Assembly: GCA_902760345.1 (NCBI GenBank)
Contig: CACWFY010000028.1
Span: 1 to 33,417 of the forward strand
DNA from: an uncultured Bacteroidales bacterium
GTDB lineage: Bacteria; Bacteroidota; Bacteroidia; Bacteroidales; Bacteroidaceae
Length of the DNA stretch: 33,417 nt
Reading direction: 5' to 3'
Shown: in pieces, positions 33,113 to 33,417 of the stretch
How the letters are laid out: each line of letters begins with the position of its first letter
Numbering within the stretch: position 1 is the first letter of the stretch
The notes under the pieces: generated by a model
Told to the model about the DNA's origin: nothing
Seen by the model: the letters and a program-made list of their open reading frames with translations, nothing else
The model's database searches: none
Made by a program: the position numbers and the translations under genes

Positions 33113-33137
33113 CGCTGCCGTAACAGGCAGATGCAAA
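32812..33137 (-). ncRNA. Putative structured RNA of about 325 nt upstream of the restriction operon
   Basis: A promoter at 33140-33171 starts transcription near 33137. The 5' end TTGCATCTGCCTGTT (33136 to 33122) pairs perfectly over 15 bp with the 3' part AACAGGCAGATGCAA (32844 to 32830). TTTTTT follows at 32820 to 32815 after a GC-rich CACCCGCG. Inner helices include TCATC-TGAG-GATGA, GTTTTTG with CAAAAAC, GTATATA with TATATAC, and CCGTA-GTGTGC with GCACAC-TT-TACGG, giving a rod with side arms. It has no RNase P, tmRNA, SRP or 6S signature that I know. It may be a separate RNA or the front of the operon leader. Confidence 0.5.
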
Positions 33138-33139
33138 TG

Positions 33140-33171
33140 CAAAGATATAGAATATTTTTGAAACAAACAAG
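33140..33171 (-). promoter_or_regulatory. Promoter upstream of the structured RNA
   Basis: Minus strand: TTG (33168-33170), a 20-bp spacer, TATCTTTG (33140-33147), a full -7 match. It is the best promoter upstream of the restriction operon; between it and the first methyltransferase only a weak AGTCTTTG near 32710 was seen. Confidence 0.55.
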
Positions 33172-33227
33172 GAAACTACAAGATATTTTCAAGGAATAGC
33201 TCGCTGATAGCTCAAGAAAAAGGACAT

Positions 33228-33304
33228 TTTCGCAAAAAGACCTAACTGTTACCTAAATCGCTGGGAACGCCTTTGTAGAAAGGGGATACAGAAAGGTAAC
33301 TCTC
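33228..33304 (-). repeat. 77-bp dispersed repeat, right copy
   Basis: Inverted copy of 3491-3567 with 71 of 77 identical bases and no gap. It is followed at once by the hairpin of 33294-33330 and then the Abi_2-like fragment, so this copy has extra palindromic sequence that the left one mostly lacks. Confidence 0.75.
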
Positions 33305-33347
33305 AGAAAAGACTTACTTGAGAGTTACCTGACACCTAACTGTTAGG
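33294..33347. repeat. Palindromes at the edge of the right repeat copy
   Basis: AGGTAACTCTC (33294-33304) pairs perfectly with GAGAGTTACCT (33320-33330). CCTAACTGTTAGG (33335-33347) is a second, self-complementary block. CCTAACTGTTA also occurs in the 77-bp unit, so this looks like the terminal region of a REP/MITE-like element. Confidence 0.55.
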
Positions 33348-33417
33348 CAACTCCTCCGCTCAAGAGGAATAGCATTCAGCAATGAAGAGGAAGCCAAGCA
33401 GTGTTTGGCGCACATCA
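33333..33417 (+). CDS. Abi_2-like (AbiD/AbiF type) protein, start-less 5' fragment
   Basis: From an in-frame TGA at 33330-33332 the frame is open to the window edge and reads RQLLRSRGIAFSNEEEAKQC, then LAHI. In Abi_2 proteins a QIxLLxSRGxxxxxExxAxxxLxxI block, normally 10-20 residues from the start and followed by YYRL, looks just like this. No ATG precedes it: the upstream codons belong to the repeat. The gene seems to have lost its start by repeat insertion or recombination, unless a rare start codon is used. These proteins are phage abortive-infection factors. Confidence 0.5.

Noticed and set aside
32807-33140. Retron, tmRNA, RNase P or 6S RNA in the structured segment
   Set aside because: No reverse transcriptase is near, no CCA end or tRNA-like part is seen, and the RNase P core sequence GAGGAAAGTCCG is absent. 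It is too long for 6S RNA.
1-33417. CRISPR array, tRNA or rRNA genes
   Set aside because: No regularly spaced direct repeats, cloverleaf with T-loop GTTCRA pattern, or rRNA core sequence was seen in either strand.

Overview
The window looks like a Prevotella-type member of the Bacteroidales. Many genes are preceded by the Bacteroidetes -7 box TAnnTTTG, often with a TTTG or TTG about 20 bp upstream. The gene content also fits: a C10 protease with a Prevotella-style C-terminal tail, the succinate-to-propionate genes mutA and mutB, and a sodium-pumping decarboxylase. No rRNA, tRNA, CRISPR array or complete insertion sequence was seen.

Left part (1-4900): the 3' end of a DUF1016/YhcG-type gene; a 500-bp control region with facing promoters and palindromes; a secreted C10 cysteine protease; repeat-rich DNA; a Fic gene reduced to its two ends by an in-frame deletion; and a voltage-gated K+ channel.

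Signalling block (4889-11214, minus strand): transcription order is RsbW-like ATPase, ABCG-type ABC transporter, lipoprotein, STAS protein, RelA/SpoT-type alarmone synthetase, LuxR-type regulator with a degenerate receiver. The last four genes are 3-8 bp apart. It looks like one module joining partner switching to (p)ppGpp synthesis.

Metabolic block (11309-24241): an exported basic-tailed protein, two tandem deoxynucleoside kinases, OadB, a biotin carrier and OadG, an AspT/SucE-type carrier, then (divergent) mutA-mutB, a strong terminator and a convergent prolyl oligopeptidase. The set suits succinate/propionate metabolism, but the carboxyltransferase subunit is not in the window.

Accessory island (about 24275 to the right end): it starts beside a second K+ channel cut down to its C-terminus. 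It then holds a probable toxin-antitoxin pair with two operator-like palindromes, a small unknown gene with a structured leader, and a four-gene LlaJI-type restriction-modification operon (two cytosine methyltransferases, a McrB-like motor and a LlaJI/McrC-like nuclease). The operon has an elaborate leader. A terminator hairpin containing the likely ribosome binding site lies directly before the first methyltransferase. An exact 8-bp antiterminator partner sits inside an upstream interrupted hairpin. Further upstream, a promoter drives a roughly 325-nt segment that is either a structured RNA or a small gene with one in-frame TAG. The right edge holds an Abi_2-like gene start that lacks a start codon and abuts a dispersed repeat. 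A 77-bp copy of that repeat lies inverted near 3.5 kb (71/77 identical).

The best candidates for something undescribed are the RNA-based control of the restriction-modification operon and the partner-switch/ABC/alarmone operon. All family assignments are from reading motifs; no search was run.
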